Source of the DNA: Legionella wadsworthii DSM 21896 = ATCC 33877
GTDB lineage: Bacteria; Pseudomonadota; Gammaproteobacteria; Legionellales; Legionellaceae
Length of the DNA stretch: 64,000 nt
Direction: 5' to 3'
Assembly: GCF_000701265.1 (NCBI RefSeq)
Contig: NZ_KL370759.1
Coordinates: 515,360-579,359 of the forward strand
Position 1 is the first letter of the stretch. Each line of letters starts with the position of its first letter. This document shows, piece by piece, positions 47,501 to 54,650 of this stretch. Position numbers and translations under genes: made by a program. Below the pieces are notes generated by a model. The model searched no databases. It was not told the origin of the DNA and saw only the letters and a list, made by a program, of their open reading frames with translations.

Positions 47501-47531
47501 ATTTTGGGGCTACTTCATTACGATCGAACAT
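41547..47531 (-). CDS. 1,994-residue coiled-coil repeat protein, Dot/Icm effector candidate (SdhA/SidH-like in style)
   Basis: This is a huge, almost wholly helical cytosolic-type protein with no signal peptide. It contains at least four diverged units. Each has a PPQI-type helix followed by a Lys/Ala-rich one (PPQIAAIKKFINALYHAEQA near 53, PDYIGQIKSLENALYNLEL near 560, PPQILALKRVINSMYHAEQA near 905, DPLVVNQLKIVNNAF near 1414). A P-x-IQ helix follows about 60 residues later (TPEIQTLV, PPAIQRTL, GPEVQDLL, SPDIQQQC). A second motif (LKNGTLS, LKPGTLT, LNPGTLT) recurs three times. The tail (IIEEHVKSKFSSEDD) is acidic. Large Legionella effectors such as SdhA and SidH have this style; homology is suspected, not shown. 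Host-membrane scaffolding would fit. Confidence 0.8.
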   Translation of the reverse strand: MFDRNEVAPKFSEQIAATREKILKQFQQQIESIDEDQLRPTDSSGKEPFVHFGSNPPQIAAIKKFINALYHAEQAIKKWENLDTSSYSGQVYAVKQAYDGVSHVYNCLALLNDVTPEIQTLVANNYSLLEPIISRAYGMIQEKGWESQFSNVEIMEGAQTIIQKGMPYLSDKESFDPLNSFFKDLGSLIEHVADYDNPTKDKVAQREALKKIAEQFELNPLTKNLSFQSIEESKAMNTFLSWLKTLKESNYDLNEETIKTYVDWANQSLSGMLLFIDRMEQSNYLKNGTLSDLIIPKLDKLANQINLHIELSHLDNLEKVKNSRDFTDLRIEQIHQAQQAIFTLKNQAESSKTASSQFFSILNEKYKGRNLEDIQESDRQVLRVLYAQMQEGMAHANLELDAKIVGVLNQEGPETIPAQGYYSWGVNFVKNSEIDTLIKQEKYVDDFYQDQIRSEEYKFSVHEKARAKFDGNTEELTIEDRVKNRLKGFNQELTSLPQELTQEPLQPYKASHLKNFRGNFAYLQELGLSKKVHDLRKSVTTLSQNSLHETDKAFFKGSPPYPIKLNEPDYIGQIKSLENALYNLELVLDTFEHLERNQSYWQLTRSIIKLGQAAFQVKSNITALPPAIQRTLAPVLENINQVSSSLSDLNTKVDDARIKLSSVKQEQIPEVSKEIDSREKIGERIVQLVNDRKSAYEQMLQVEQKQAASAEFFKILELNSYKSFDQFSKADLITLRNNFAQIQEEISFINLDLANQFVQAINFLESEGEKKPISINITPTQLLKINSNLNSHLNKQHRACDIQIESANHQLEEQGMSALAFLSNAFVVQEQSEIKSDFEKNRAVIPSIPAGGLVPLPNLAQDISDARSNLLKLFQEKLSPVLAEQLRPNTDPREVPFTINVDTEPPQILALKRVINSMYHAEQAARKWNKMQYNPNSLIDQARMITQGLLILSDVNNALSSLRDMGPEVQDLLKNNYEIIQPMIGGIQEWIGSNEWIQQLTGEETGKFATLGSLLGQSINAMRPSIESQSSSKELIDFLIKVPQFMNGVTKKLDGELSEAELLVSQKQQQSMAQFIDVYLQDQSSFTNYIKAGKGVFGLIQLYKQMYAEKDELYSKVAEKHQMFLDEHYPSIITFLTEVEAKNFLKPGTLTTPFAQQMEAYTQKLEYQIKSINEETLFKMPTDLETHQLEILKEVRTSQWEKINHLTSAKNASSVLFQHLEQIKDKKLNELSLEDLKVLRQQFAILQDSLSVVDFETSNLLVEQLNQLETIGPQSNTSYLTVSQLLETKNKLDIHLRRQTASTQLQLDVIHQAMKSLGSVAEHALSPQQIEKETNNIKKQQVLIPEPGHLKQTQATLEVTVKNYLQSIQEVKLSTRLHSLAEEFTRMSQSTLSDKLIQRLGDQSKEGLYTIDENDPLVVNQLKIVNNAFVKLELSVKILEGMRHDESILTQGIALLAIAEDAQQLTEEITKLSPDIQQQCQSVMAQVSNVKQYIASLQNNTKSILSTSTTEITADKSTADETTIYYQNISDKISKVATVLDNILSKIQSQYPQLPPEAPNPSVATEQSLSEKPTQNPMGLKYVIKQFSELLVKIKQTGQESNQVLTQNLISLKERAYEELFLLSQMEDDLYLNPGTLTSGALKNINELFQAASLELDTMQFEQKLKLTDEYHYIQILIQKSQDELARLERKTMENPSNREMALQRQIKEDKLEHWLRIQSNLPNEVQTKAGLVEHQFEVLIRQAASNSGIENPFIRKHFEDDLRKVFAKEKGRITALPDKAVIPELNNVVNQFSKENIAKYQLVSRSSNLFSKFHLSLSEDHKQTKEYIEKQIHYLNGEKKTGDEYSIDKRVDRVQRLTSDAEFKKNVYGVKEGLGFFKKLELLVEAFKKTINNNPKDEEKLSINKEYKNTYMRFKDTYKQLKMQTFVESVIKEAPHEEEKESHKSQQFKEELAKDKKAFEHQKETAQSIIEEHVKSKFSSEDDSQTPMASPAA

Positions 47532-47827
47532 ACTAACGCTCCATTCTCTATATAAAGTATAGAAAATGGATTGATAAAAAATAGGCTATAAAATGTTTTT
47601 AAGATTTATTATATATTTCAAAACCTTGATTAAAACTCAGTTAGTTTCTCTCTAGGGTTGTATCAGTTATTCAAAAATAGTTATGAGATTTTAAATGAGA
47701 AAATATAGTTTATTCTAATATATTGGAAGCTAACGGGGATCAGGTTTTAGTTTCTTAACAAGGGGTAATAAAAAATCTAAAAACTATGGGAAGATAGAGG
47801 CACAATGCATGTAATCAAAGAGATGTT
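47532..47827. other. Non-coding gap upstream of the giant gene
   Basis: No gene is seen. It is very AT-rich and must contain the promoter of the giant minus-strand gene; no clear PmrA- or CpxR-type box could be picked by eye. Confidence 0.4.
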
Positions 47828-47860
47828 ATACTGAATGACTGACTCGCAGTCATTCAGTAT
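47828..47860. terminator. Hairpin terminator after the LPMO gene
   Basis: A perfect 14-base-pair stem (ATACTGAATGACTG with CAGTCATTCAGTAT, 5-base loop) begins six bases after the LPMO stop. The T tract (TTTT) is on the plus-strand side, so it could also end a plus-strand transcript from the gap. Confidence 0.75.
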
Positions 47861-47866
47861 TTTTAT

Positions 47867-49519
47867 CTATTTTGAAATAGTACTGGATTGGCAGTTTGCT
47901 GGTGTTAAGTTACCAAATGGATCATAGCTTCCATAGTTAGGCCCATGAAATCCCATGTAACCTGGAACAGTTTTTGAAACCCAATCAGGTTTTGTACCCA
48001 CCCATAATCTGTCCTTATCTAATACTTTAATATTACTAAAGACACCAGAAGCGATAATAATTTTAGTAAGATCAATACCAGTAGCACTAAAATTCAATAC
48101 AAAAGGCGTTTTATCTGTATAAATATCATATCCCAGCCAATAAATGCTCGAACCATCTTTTCGTTTTGCGTTACACGTTTGGATTGGTCCATCACTTGGA
48201 ATAATATGGATATAACCATTGATAATGCTGCTGTCCACTGGAACATAGATCTGATTATCCACTGGGGATCTAACAGGTTCTATTGTTTTACTATCTGCGG
48301 CGAGTACACCAATTTTGGCTGAGAAATTATTATTTGTATTGGTAGATTGTGCCAATGTATAAGCCCAATTTTCAGGCTTTGCTGAATTCTCATCCAATAC
48401 TACTGGAGTGGATGGGATGAAATAGTCTTTTCCAGACTTATCAATTAATCGTAATTGGATGCCATCACCAGATTTTAAAGTAGATGCTACTGTGGCTTTT
48501 CCTACCAATTGCCAAGTTGCATTGTTAGTTGTCAAATGAGTAAAGGTGATGCTCGCGTGATCTACTGCTTCCCCTTGGTTAATTGTCAAATTTACAGTTA
48601 CGGGTTGTTGGGCATTAATCTCACCAATCGATAAATGTGCCTTGGAAGTGGTGCTGTTAGTTAATTGGTACGGAGCCAGATTATCAGCGTCAATAGACCA
48701 GTTGTAACTCAAATTAGTACCCGTTGATTGAGAACCATCCAGATCGATTTCAGCAGGCCCTGTTATTTGAGCAGGTATTGGCTTAATCACTGCGTTTATA
48801 GTTGGTGTATTGTCAGTAGAAAAAACCACATCAATACAAGAATGGAACCGCTCATAAGTGGATTTATTTCTACCCCATTCTCCATAAATTACAGCTCGAT
48901 TTTGACGGGCAGGTACATTACAAATAGTCGTAAATCGGTTGTTCACTTTATCGGGAATAATATTGGGATTGGCATTTGGAGTTTGATCATTGTAGTTTAG
49001 CTTACAAAAAGGTGTGGTTTCAAAATCATTCCAGGTAAGTTCTTTAGTGGGATCAAATTGAAAATCAGGTTTAGTAATCCAGTACACAAATTCTTCTGTA
49101 TCACCAAAGTGATTACCCCAAGAAATATTCCATATGAATTTTTGTTCACCGCTACCTATTTGGGCAGTAGGCCAGTCAATAGCCGAATCCCATGGCGTTT
49201 TTCCACCACCCCACATTTCTGAATTGAAACCGCAAACATGAACAGGTAACTGGTCTATCGGTAAATTAGAGCGACCAATATTATGAGTTAGTACCGCCAT
49301 AAAGTTATAGACACTGTTGTTTAGAGAACCATCTGGATTTGTCATTATCGGACGGCATTTCTCATGAGTCATTTTATCTTTATAGATCTCATCGGGTTTG
49401 CTCTCTACACCACAAAATTGTTCTCGTGAAGGAGGGCTTTCAATAACCCCATGGGCGTATACTGAAAAACTAAATACAAAGACACAAAAATATTTAATAA
49501 AGGATTTCCATTGATTCAT
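47867..49519 (-). CDS. Secreted lytic polysaccharide monooxygenase, AA10 (GbpA-like)
   Basis: This 550-residue protein has a Sec signal peptide ending SVYA, so that cleavage exposes His23 as the first mature residue (HGVIESPPSR), as AA10 enzymes need for copper binding. The second ligand is His137 in SWGNH-FGDTEEFVYWITKP, matching the ARH..YFITK pattern of chitin-active enzymes. The catalytic domain covers about 23-235. Next come an Ig/PKD-like domain (about 245-330, with IDLDGSQSTG), a second beta domain, and a C-terminal domain (about 445-550) with several Trp/Tyr and two Cys. It would cleave crystalline chitin or cellulose oxidatively outside the cell. It is followed by a strong hairpin and fits with the nearby GH16 and thaumatin-like proteins. 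Confidence 0.88.
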   Translation of the reverse strand: MNQWKSFIKYFCVFVFSFSVYAHGVIESPPSREQFCGVESKPDEIYKDKMTHEKCRPIMTNPDGSLNNSVYNFMAVLTHNIGRSNLPIDQLPVHVCGFNSEMWGGGKTPWDSAIDWPTAQIGSGEQKFIWNISWGNHFGDTEEFVYWITKPDFQFDPTKELTWNDFETTPFCKLNYNDQTPNANPNIIPDKVNNRFTTICNVPARQNRAVIYGEWGRNKSTYERFHSCIDVVFSTDNTPTINAVIKPIPAQITGPAEIDLDGSQSTGTNLSYNWSIDADNLAPYQLTNSTTSKAHLSIGEINAQQPVTVNLTINQGEAVDHASITFTHLTTNNATWQLVGKATVASTLKSGDGIQLRLIDKSGKDYFIPSTPVVLDENSAKPENWAYTLAQSTNTNNNFSAKIGVLAADSKTIEPVRSPVDNQIYVPVDSSIINGYIHIIPSDGPIQTCNAKRKDGSSIYWLGYDIYTDKTPFVLNFSATGIDLTKIIIASGVFSNIKVLDKDRLWVGTKPDWVSKTVPGYMGFHGPNYGSYDPFGNLTPANCQSSTISK

Positions 49520-49837
49520 TTTTTTCCCTAAAAAATTTATAAGATATTAATTTATAAATAAAATTTTCCATAAATGCAAATTAATGAAGAAATTTAAAAG
49601 AGTGTTTTCCATTATTTATTCAGAATAGATATCCATTAAACTTTTTATACAAAAAGGATCAGCGAAAGCCTCATACTTAAGACTATTTGATGAAAATTAC
49701 ATGAGGCTCTCACATATTTCTGAAATGGAATTGTTACATTTAAGTAAATCAACTCATTATCGGGGAAAACCATAATGATAATTAAAAAGAAATTTTATTT
49801 TAAATCTATACTTAAAGGAGCATTAGGAGGAGTGCAA
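49520..49837. other. Divergent promoter region of the LPMO and small secreted genes
   Basis: No gene is seen in these 318 bases. An 8-base inverted repeat (AGCCTCAT at 49667-49674, ATGAGGCT at 49701-49708) could be an operator or a leader hairpin. An ATG at 49775 is in frame with the next gene but has no ribosome site. Confidence 0.4.
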
Positions 49838-50155
49838 ATGAAAAAATTAATCATTGGATTTTGTTTTATAGGCACTGCATATGGATATGGGTATGCGCCA
49901 AATACTATTAATGTGTCAGTAAGCACGAATGATCCTACTGCTGCTGGCATCGGGTATGCTGTCAATGGCAAAAAAATTGGAGGAGCAGGTAAAAGCTATC
50001 TCGGTAAAGGGCCTAGCAATAGCACCTATAGATTCGGTTATAGAAAAAATTCAGCAAGTGGAAGAGATATTTTTTGCGGTACTCACAAATTAACGAAAGA
50101 CAGTACCGTCTTTTTAATTTCAAAAGGAAACAAATGCCGAAGTGTGGTCAGGTAA
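49838..50155 (+). CDS. Small secreted protein, hypothetical
   Basis: This 105-residue protein starts at the ATG at 49838, which follows an excellent AGGAGGAG site. A short signal peptide (MKKLIIGFCFIGTAYG) precedes a mature part of about 89 residues rich in Gly, Ser, Asn and Lys. Two cysteines near the end (CGTHKLTKDS and, later, NKCRS) could form a disulfide. The net charge is positive. No family is recognised. The size, charge and cysteine pair would suit a small periplasmic or released binding protein. It is divergent from the LPMO gene across a shared promoter region. Confidence 0.75.
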   Translation: MKKLIIGFCFIGTAYGYGYAPNTINVSVSTNDPTAAGIGYAVNGKKIGGAGKSYLGKGPSNSTYRFGYRKNSASGRDIFCGTHKLTKDSTVFLISKGNKCRSVVR

Positions 50156-50340
50156 TATTTTTTACTGATCCTGTTCTTCCATATCTATTTTTGATTATTG
50201 CCTATCCAAAAAGAAGGGTATCCCTGTTGTTTCCAAAACCCTTTTGACAAATCTCGCGATCGCATTTTAAAACATAACATGGAAATTTGGATATTCATTC
50301 TTATAATTTATATAAGGATACGCTACTTATTATACTTAAA

Positions 50341-52032
50341 ATGAAACATAAAAAGAAGCCTTATAAAAGTAAGAGTGGAGGCCTGTTCACTAAACAACAG
50401 GAGTCTTATGAGATAGAAAAGTCTACCTCTGAAGTATCCATTGTGAGGAGAACAAGGGATGAAAAAGACTCAAAACGTTCATATGTCTATAAAGAGGCAC
50501 TCAATTCTAATTTTGGTGAAATAGAAGCTTTTAATGGCTTATGCTATCGTATGCTCCTTGGAGAGCATGCTGCAAAAGTGAGGGGGGTTCATGATGATTC
50601 AAATAGTACCATTGCGGTGGTTTCAAAACTTATCCCTGAGTATTTGTCTTTTTACAGCTATTATAAGCTGAATAACAAGAAAGGTGTAAGCACAGAAGAT
50701 TTCATTAAACTCAAATTCCCACAAATTTTAGTTGCGGCTTATTGTGAAGAAGAAAATGATTTAAACGCAGAAAATTTTGGCTTTGGACGCAATAAGGAAG
50801 GTGAGATAATTTCGGTTAAAATAGATCATGGTGAGAGTACATATCCGGTTTTATCCCAGCAAAGGGATATTCCTGTTAAAAGGCAATTTACTATTACTAC
50901 TCATGATATAATTCACTTTCCCATATTAAAAGACGCAGTTCCGTCAATCTTTGTCCACGAGTATCCCAAAAAATTATTAGATGTTGAAGAATTAATCCAT
51001 AATAAAGATTTTATTTCACAAAAATATTATAGTTTTTTGAAACGCATTCTTATTGATGACCAGAATTACATGGAAATAGCTACAGCTACAGTTAATTCGG
51101 AGGCATTAAGACAAGAACTTGTTGCAGATAAAATTGAAAGAACTTCTTTATTAAAAACTACACTAATAGCTATCCCTGAATTTAGGCAATATATTATTCA
51201 AAATCCTTCGGTCATACATCAAATTATTCAAGAATTTAGAGAATTTAATCTTGAAATTAAAAAACCGGAAGATCAACCTTTGAAAATTGATACAGAAAAA
51301 GTGTATTCCAAGTTTTTAGATATTGCCAAAGATTGTAAAGAAATGGAGCAACATCAATTAGACAGATCTAATGAAGACAAGTCCGGACTTGATAATATCA
51401 CCGAGGAATTAAGCGAAGAAGCATTAATTACCTTACAAAACCTTCCACAAGATTTAGATGAAATGGAATTTGAAATGAACAATATAGAAAAAATAATTCA
51501 AGAGAGTGAAACAACAGGCGGCTTGTCTTTATCTCAAGAGACTGAAAAAACCACGCATCATAGTACTACATCCACTGCATTTAGTATGCCTCATATAGAA
51601 GAGACTACAGCAACTTCCACTTTATCTTCAAAGACTACTCCTCCAGATCAATTAAAAGTAAGGAGTAATATTATTAGAATCCCTACCAGTGAAAGGGAGG
51701 AGAATATATTCGCTGTGAATGCGGTATTAAATAGTGATGATTTAATGAAAGGACAAGATGGTCAAATCCCTCCTATTATCCAAGAAATACGTAATATAAT
51801 GGGGGATATTGATTCTTCAGATGATAAAAAAATTGCGGAGGCTATTATTCAAATCAAGGATAGGATTAATAAATCTGAAGAAAGAAATCATAGTAAAAAT
51901 ACTCGGGAAATCATTGATGTATTTAGTCAACCAGGCCATATAAATTTCAGGGTGATTCGAGACTCATTGTCTAAAAATGAATTGATGCAAAAAATAATGG
52001 CTCCCATCAAAGTGGGAATGCGTATGGATTAG
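50341..52032 (+). CDS. Kinase-like protein, effector candidate
   Basis: This 563-residue cytosolic-type protein begins at the ATG at 50341; an in-frame TTG at 50287 would add 18 residues. The N-terminal 200 residues carry kinase-like motifs: a possible nucleotide-binding lysine (Lys51 in YVYKEA), a helix with Glu62, a catalytic-loop-like DLNAENFGF (Asp140, Asn145) and KIDHGES (Asp162) in the place of DFG. The Asp-to-Asn spacing of five equals that of the protein-kinase loop (as in DLKPEN). The C-terminal half (about 290-563) is helical and acidic with a Thr/Ser-rich linker (about 400-450). No close family is recognised. It heads three consecutive same-direction genes of effector style. The substrate could be a protein or a lipid, and the DHG variation leaves activity open. 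Confidence 0.72.
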   Translation: MKHKKKPYKSKSGGLFTKQQESYEIEKSTSEVSIVRRTRDEKDSKRSYVYKEALNSNFGEIEAFNGLCYRMLLGEHAAKVRGVHDDSNSTIAVVSKLIPEYLSFYSYYKLNNKKGVSTEDFIKLKFPQILVAAYCEEENDLNAENFGFGRNKEGEIISVKIDHGESTYPVLSQQRDIPVKRQFTITTHDIIHFPILKDAVPSIFVHEYPKKLLDVEELIHNKDFISQKYYSFLKRILIDDQNYMEIATATVNSEALRQELVADKIERTSLLKTTLIAIPEFRQYIIQNPSVIHQIIQEFREFNLEIKKPEDQPLKIDTEKVYSKFLDIAKDCKEMEQHQLDRSNEDKSGLDNITEELSEEALITLQNLPQDLDEMEFEMNNIEKIIQESETTGGLSLSQETEKTTHHSTTSTAFSMPHIEETTATSTLSSKTTPPDQLKVRSNIIRIPTSEREENIFAVNAVLNSDDLMKGQDGQIPPIIQEIRNIMGDIDSSDDKKIAEAIIQIKDRINKSEERNHSKNTREIIDVFSQPGHINFRVIRDSLSKNELMQKIMAPIKVGMRMD

Positions 52033-52396
52033 CCATTTAATAAATGATTTGTCTGCGTATCTCACCTACATCGACAAAAGATGTTCCAAGCATGCAGCTG
52101 CAATCATCTAAAACCTACCGGGGTTAATAGCCCAACTTGCGTTTGTTGTGATATGAGTCCCGCGGTTAAACCCCAGAAAAATAACTTGCTAGAATTTAAG
52201 TCAATTCCCGATACCTGATATATAATCCTGGTTGCACTAATGTGCCAGTCCAATTTCTCTAGAGATAATTCTGTAACGAGATTATTTCCAGGAGATTTAT
52301 TAAGCCTCATACTAAGCCTGGATTAATTCACTTAATGATCCCTTAATGAACCATGAGTATAATTCCAATCCAATTAGATAATTATTGGAGCTCTTA
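52033..52396. other. Gap holding a doubtful 68-codon minus-strand frame
   Basis: These 364 bases separate two effector-like genes. A minus-strand frame at 52104-52310 encodes a coherent but unrecognised 68-residue peptide ending LISQQTQVGLLTPVGFR. It has no clear ribosome site. It may be a small gene, a remnant of a larger one, or chance. Confidence 0.3.
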
Positions 52397-53254
52397 ATGG
52401 CAGAATATCTCATTCAGTGTGCAGTCACTAAAAACAATCAACTCGTGATAAGTTGTTATCATAATACGATAGCGACTAAGATGGCTTTTAGAACGTTAAT
52501 GGCTGCTCAAGAAAAAAAATTTACCTTTCCAGATAAAGCGGGCGCTATTCCCTCGGATTTAGGTAATATAAACAGACTGATACTGGAACAATTAGTCAGT
52601 ATACGCGATATCCTAAAAGAAAAAGATATAGCCATTTCTTCTGTAGTGTACAGTGGAGATGTCAATTTTGGCGCTCCTGGACATAAACAACTTCCTTCCA
52701 TTTTGTTGGACAGCACTCTGCACAAGATATTTAAAGATATTCCAGTTATCGCAATACTTGAATCTGAAAATATAGATATTATTGAATATGCAGCAGGAGT
52801 ACATCTTCGAGATTATGCTGCGAGACATGAATCAGATTTTCCTCACACACCAGTTCTAATTCAAACTAAAAGAAGCAAAGAACCGTTCTACAACTCCTCG
52901 AAACGATTAAAAGAGTTAACTGCGCCAACGGCTCCAAGTACAGAAGAGGTCCCTACATCAGCCGCCCCAGCAGTTGCTGTTGAAGAGGTTATTACAGCAG
53001 CCCCTCCAAGCGCAGATACAAGAGCGCTAGGAGAGGATATTACATCAGCTGCCCCCAGTGCAGATGCGGTGGTGGAAAAGGCCACTACAGCCATTCCTCC
53101 AAGAGCAGGAGCTGTAGCAGTTGTCGAGACAATTAAAAAAGGCGCTTTGCCTTTCGACTTTTTCAAAGCAGCTCCTTCACCTGGTACCGGGGATGATGAT
53201 AAAGTAGCCGTGATGACTGAAGAAGCGGACTTAATCTCGGTTAGCGCAAGTTAA
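52397..53254 (+). CDS. Hypothetical protein with Ala/Pro-rich C-terminus, effector candidate
   Basis: This 285-residue protein starts at the ATG at 52397, which follows TTGGAG. The N-terminal domain (about 1-160) looks like a compact alpha/beta fold: EYLIQCAVTKNNQLVISCYH, then helices, then ISSVVYSGDVNF and DIPVIAILES. From about 170 the chain becomes a low-complexity Ala/Pro/Glu/Val region with imperfect repeats (EEVITAAPPSAD, EDITSAAPSADA, EKATTAIPPRAG). The end is acidic (DDDKVAVMTEEADLISVSAS), like a Dot/Icm secretion signal. It shares direction and style with its two neighbours. No function can be given. Confidence 0.68.
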   Translation: MAEYLIQCAVTKNNQLVISCYHNTIATKMAFRTLMAAQEKKFTFPDKAGAIPSDLGNINRLILEQLVSIRDILKEKDIAISSVVYSGDVNFGAPGHKQLPSILLDSTLHKIFKDIPVIAILESENIDIIEYAAGVHLRDYAARHESDFPHTPVLIQTKRSKEPFYNSSKRLKELTAPTAPSTEEVPTSAAPAVAVEEVITAAPPSADTRALGEDITSAAPSADAVVEKATTAIPPRAGAVAVVETIKKGALPFDFFKAAPSPGTGDDDKVAVMTEEADLISVSAS

Positions 53255-53597
53255 GGAAATATCCCAAAAAAGCTGACAGTTTTATTTCTTAAATAAGACT
53301 GTCAGAGCACTTTGAACAGCGAAATTAAAAATCTTCCTGGTTGATCGTCTATCACCTACAATCCTATATATTCTTTAGTCCAGTTTGTATGGTTTCGAGA
53401 CATCATACGCACCACCTCCTTTTTTAAAAGCAAGCATGCGATATCCACCGTATTTTTATTTAGGTATCTAATATGACTGGTAAGTTGAACCCCTGCATCC
53501 TAACAAAATATCGCCATTCATCTACTATACTAAGAAATACGAAACAACCTAATTGGCTATAAAAATAATATTTCTTGAATGTATCATCGGAGTAATC
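53255..53597. other. Gap with a minus-strand-oriented intrinsic terminator
   Basis: No protein gene is seen in these 343 bases. A long hairpin occupies 53273-53305; the T tract after it is on the minus strand, although no minus-strand gene is visible to its right. Confidence 0.45.
53265..53305 (-). terminator. Intrinsic terminator, best read on the minus strand
   Basis: A 15-base stem with one G-T pair (CTGACAGT-T-TTATTT, loop CTT, AAATAA-G-ACTGTCAG) is followed on the minus strand by CTTTTTT. On the plus strand it can still act as an end structure for the Ala/Pro-rich gene. Confidence 0.65.
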
Positions 53598-54506
53598 ATG
53601 AAGAACACATTTTTCAAAAGCGAATCTACGGATTTAAATGAACAAGATAATTCCGATACTCCGAATATTGATTTAACTGATGAGGAATTTTATTTCAATT
53701 TAGAAAAAATTGATAAAACAAGATCCTATTCTGTAGAAATGGATGAGATTGCTGTAATTAATCCTGACGGCTGTTTGGTTTTTACAATTGCGAATAATTC
53801 AATAGTTGCAACAGAATTTCATAAAAATATAAATTCTTTCTATACCCTTGGCGTAGCGGCATGCTTGGCAGTATATGGTGAGTTAGGGAATTTGAAATTA
53901 CTAGCTCATATTACCCCTGAAAATTCTATTGCTTCAGTGTTAGACATTATCCATAAAGATATTTTTAAGACTTCTACCGTAAATTCCTCAGCCTTATTAA
54001 TTTTTGGTGGAACACACAATCTACAAAATGACCTAGAATTAACACCATTGAAAACACGAGTTATCAACAATGACAGCTCTTATTATGATGAAGACGAATT
54101 CTTGAATATTTTTCCTGGCAATGACGGGATTAAAGTATATCAATGCAGTACAGAAAGAGACCTAAAGATATATTTTCAGCCATTAGGTTCCCAATCCGAT
54201 CCAATTTTATTAGGGCAAATAGCTGAAAAGGACATTGAAGGTTTTCCGCAACGATTAACTATTCAGGTACAAATAAGTCATGGTAATACTGGAAATATTG
54301 TTGATCAAAAAACAAATTCCGACAATTCAGCTCCTATCGAAGATGAATCGATACCAACGAATGATAAAAAACGTAAACGCACTCAAGAGCAAGAAACAAG
54401 AAAAAAATTAAGACCAAATTCATTTTTATTTGATTATGATATTTATAATGAAGAAAGTGATGAAGACAATATGTTAAATCAAGGTCTCAATAAATTTAAA
54501 AAATAA
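53598..54506 (+). CDS. Hypothetical protein with bipartite nuclear localisation signal, effector candidate
   Basis: This 302-residue protein starts at the ATG at 53598, which follows CGGAG. After an acidic N-terminus, residues about 40-230 look like a mixed alpha/beta domain (DEIAVINPDGCLVFTIANN, FYTLGVAACLAVYGELG and SSALLIFGGTHNL), reminiscent in outline of the N-terminal domain of the preceding protein. Residues 257-272 (KKRKRTQEQETRKKLR) form a textbook bipartite nuclear localisation signal. The tail is acidic (YNEESDEDNMLNQG). In a Legionella setting this suggests a translocated protein that enters the host nucleus, but neither translocation nor nuclear entry is shown. No catalytic motif is recognised. 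Confidence 0.7.
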   Translation: MKNTFFKSESTDLNEQDNSDTPNIDLTDEEFYFNLEKIDKTRSYSVEMDEIAVINPDGCLVFTIANNSIVATEFHKNINSFYTLGVAACLAVYGELGNLKLLAHITPENSIASVLDIIHKDIFKTSTVNSSALLIFGGTHNLQNDLELTPLKTRVINNDSSYYDEDEFLNIFPGNDGIKVYQCSTERDLKIYFQPLGSQSDPILLGQIAEKDIEGFPQRLTIQVQISHGNTGNIVDQKTNSDNSAPIEDESIPTNDKKRKRTQEQETRKKLRPNSFLFDYDIYNEESDEDNMLNQGLNKFKK

Positions 54507-54574
54507 CAGACCTATTCAGTTAATTTTTAATTGAAAAATTAAAAAATAATTTATTGATTATACTCGGAATCTCA

Positions 54575-54650
<76 letters not shown>

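Noticed and set aside
52888..53166. 92-codon minus-strand frame inside the Ala/Pro-rich gene
   Set aside because: It is the antisense of GC-richer low-complexity codons and does not resemble a protein family.
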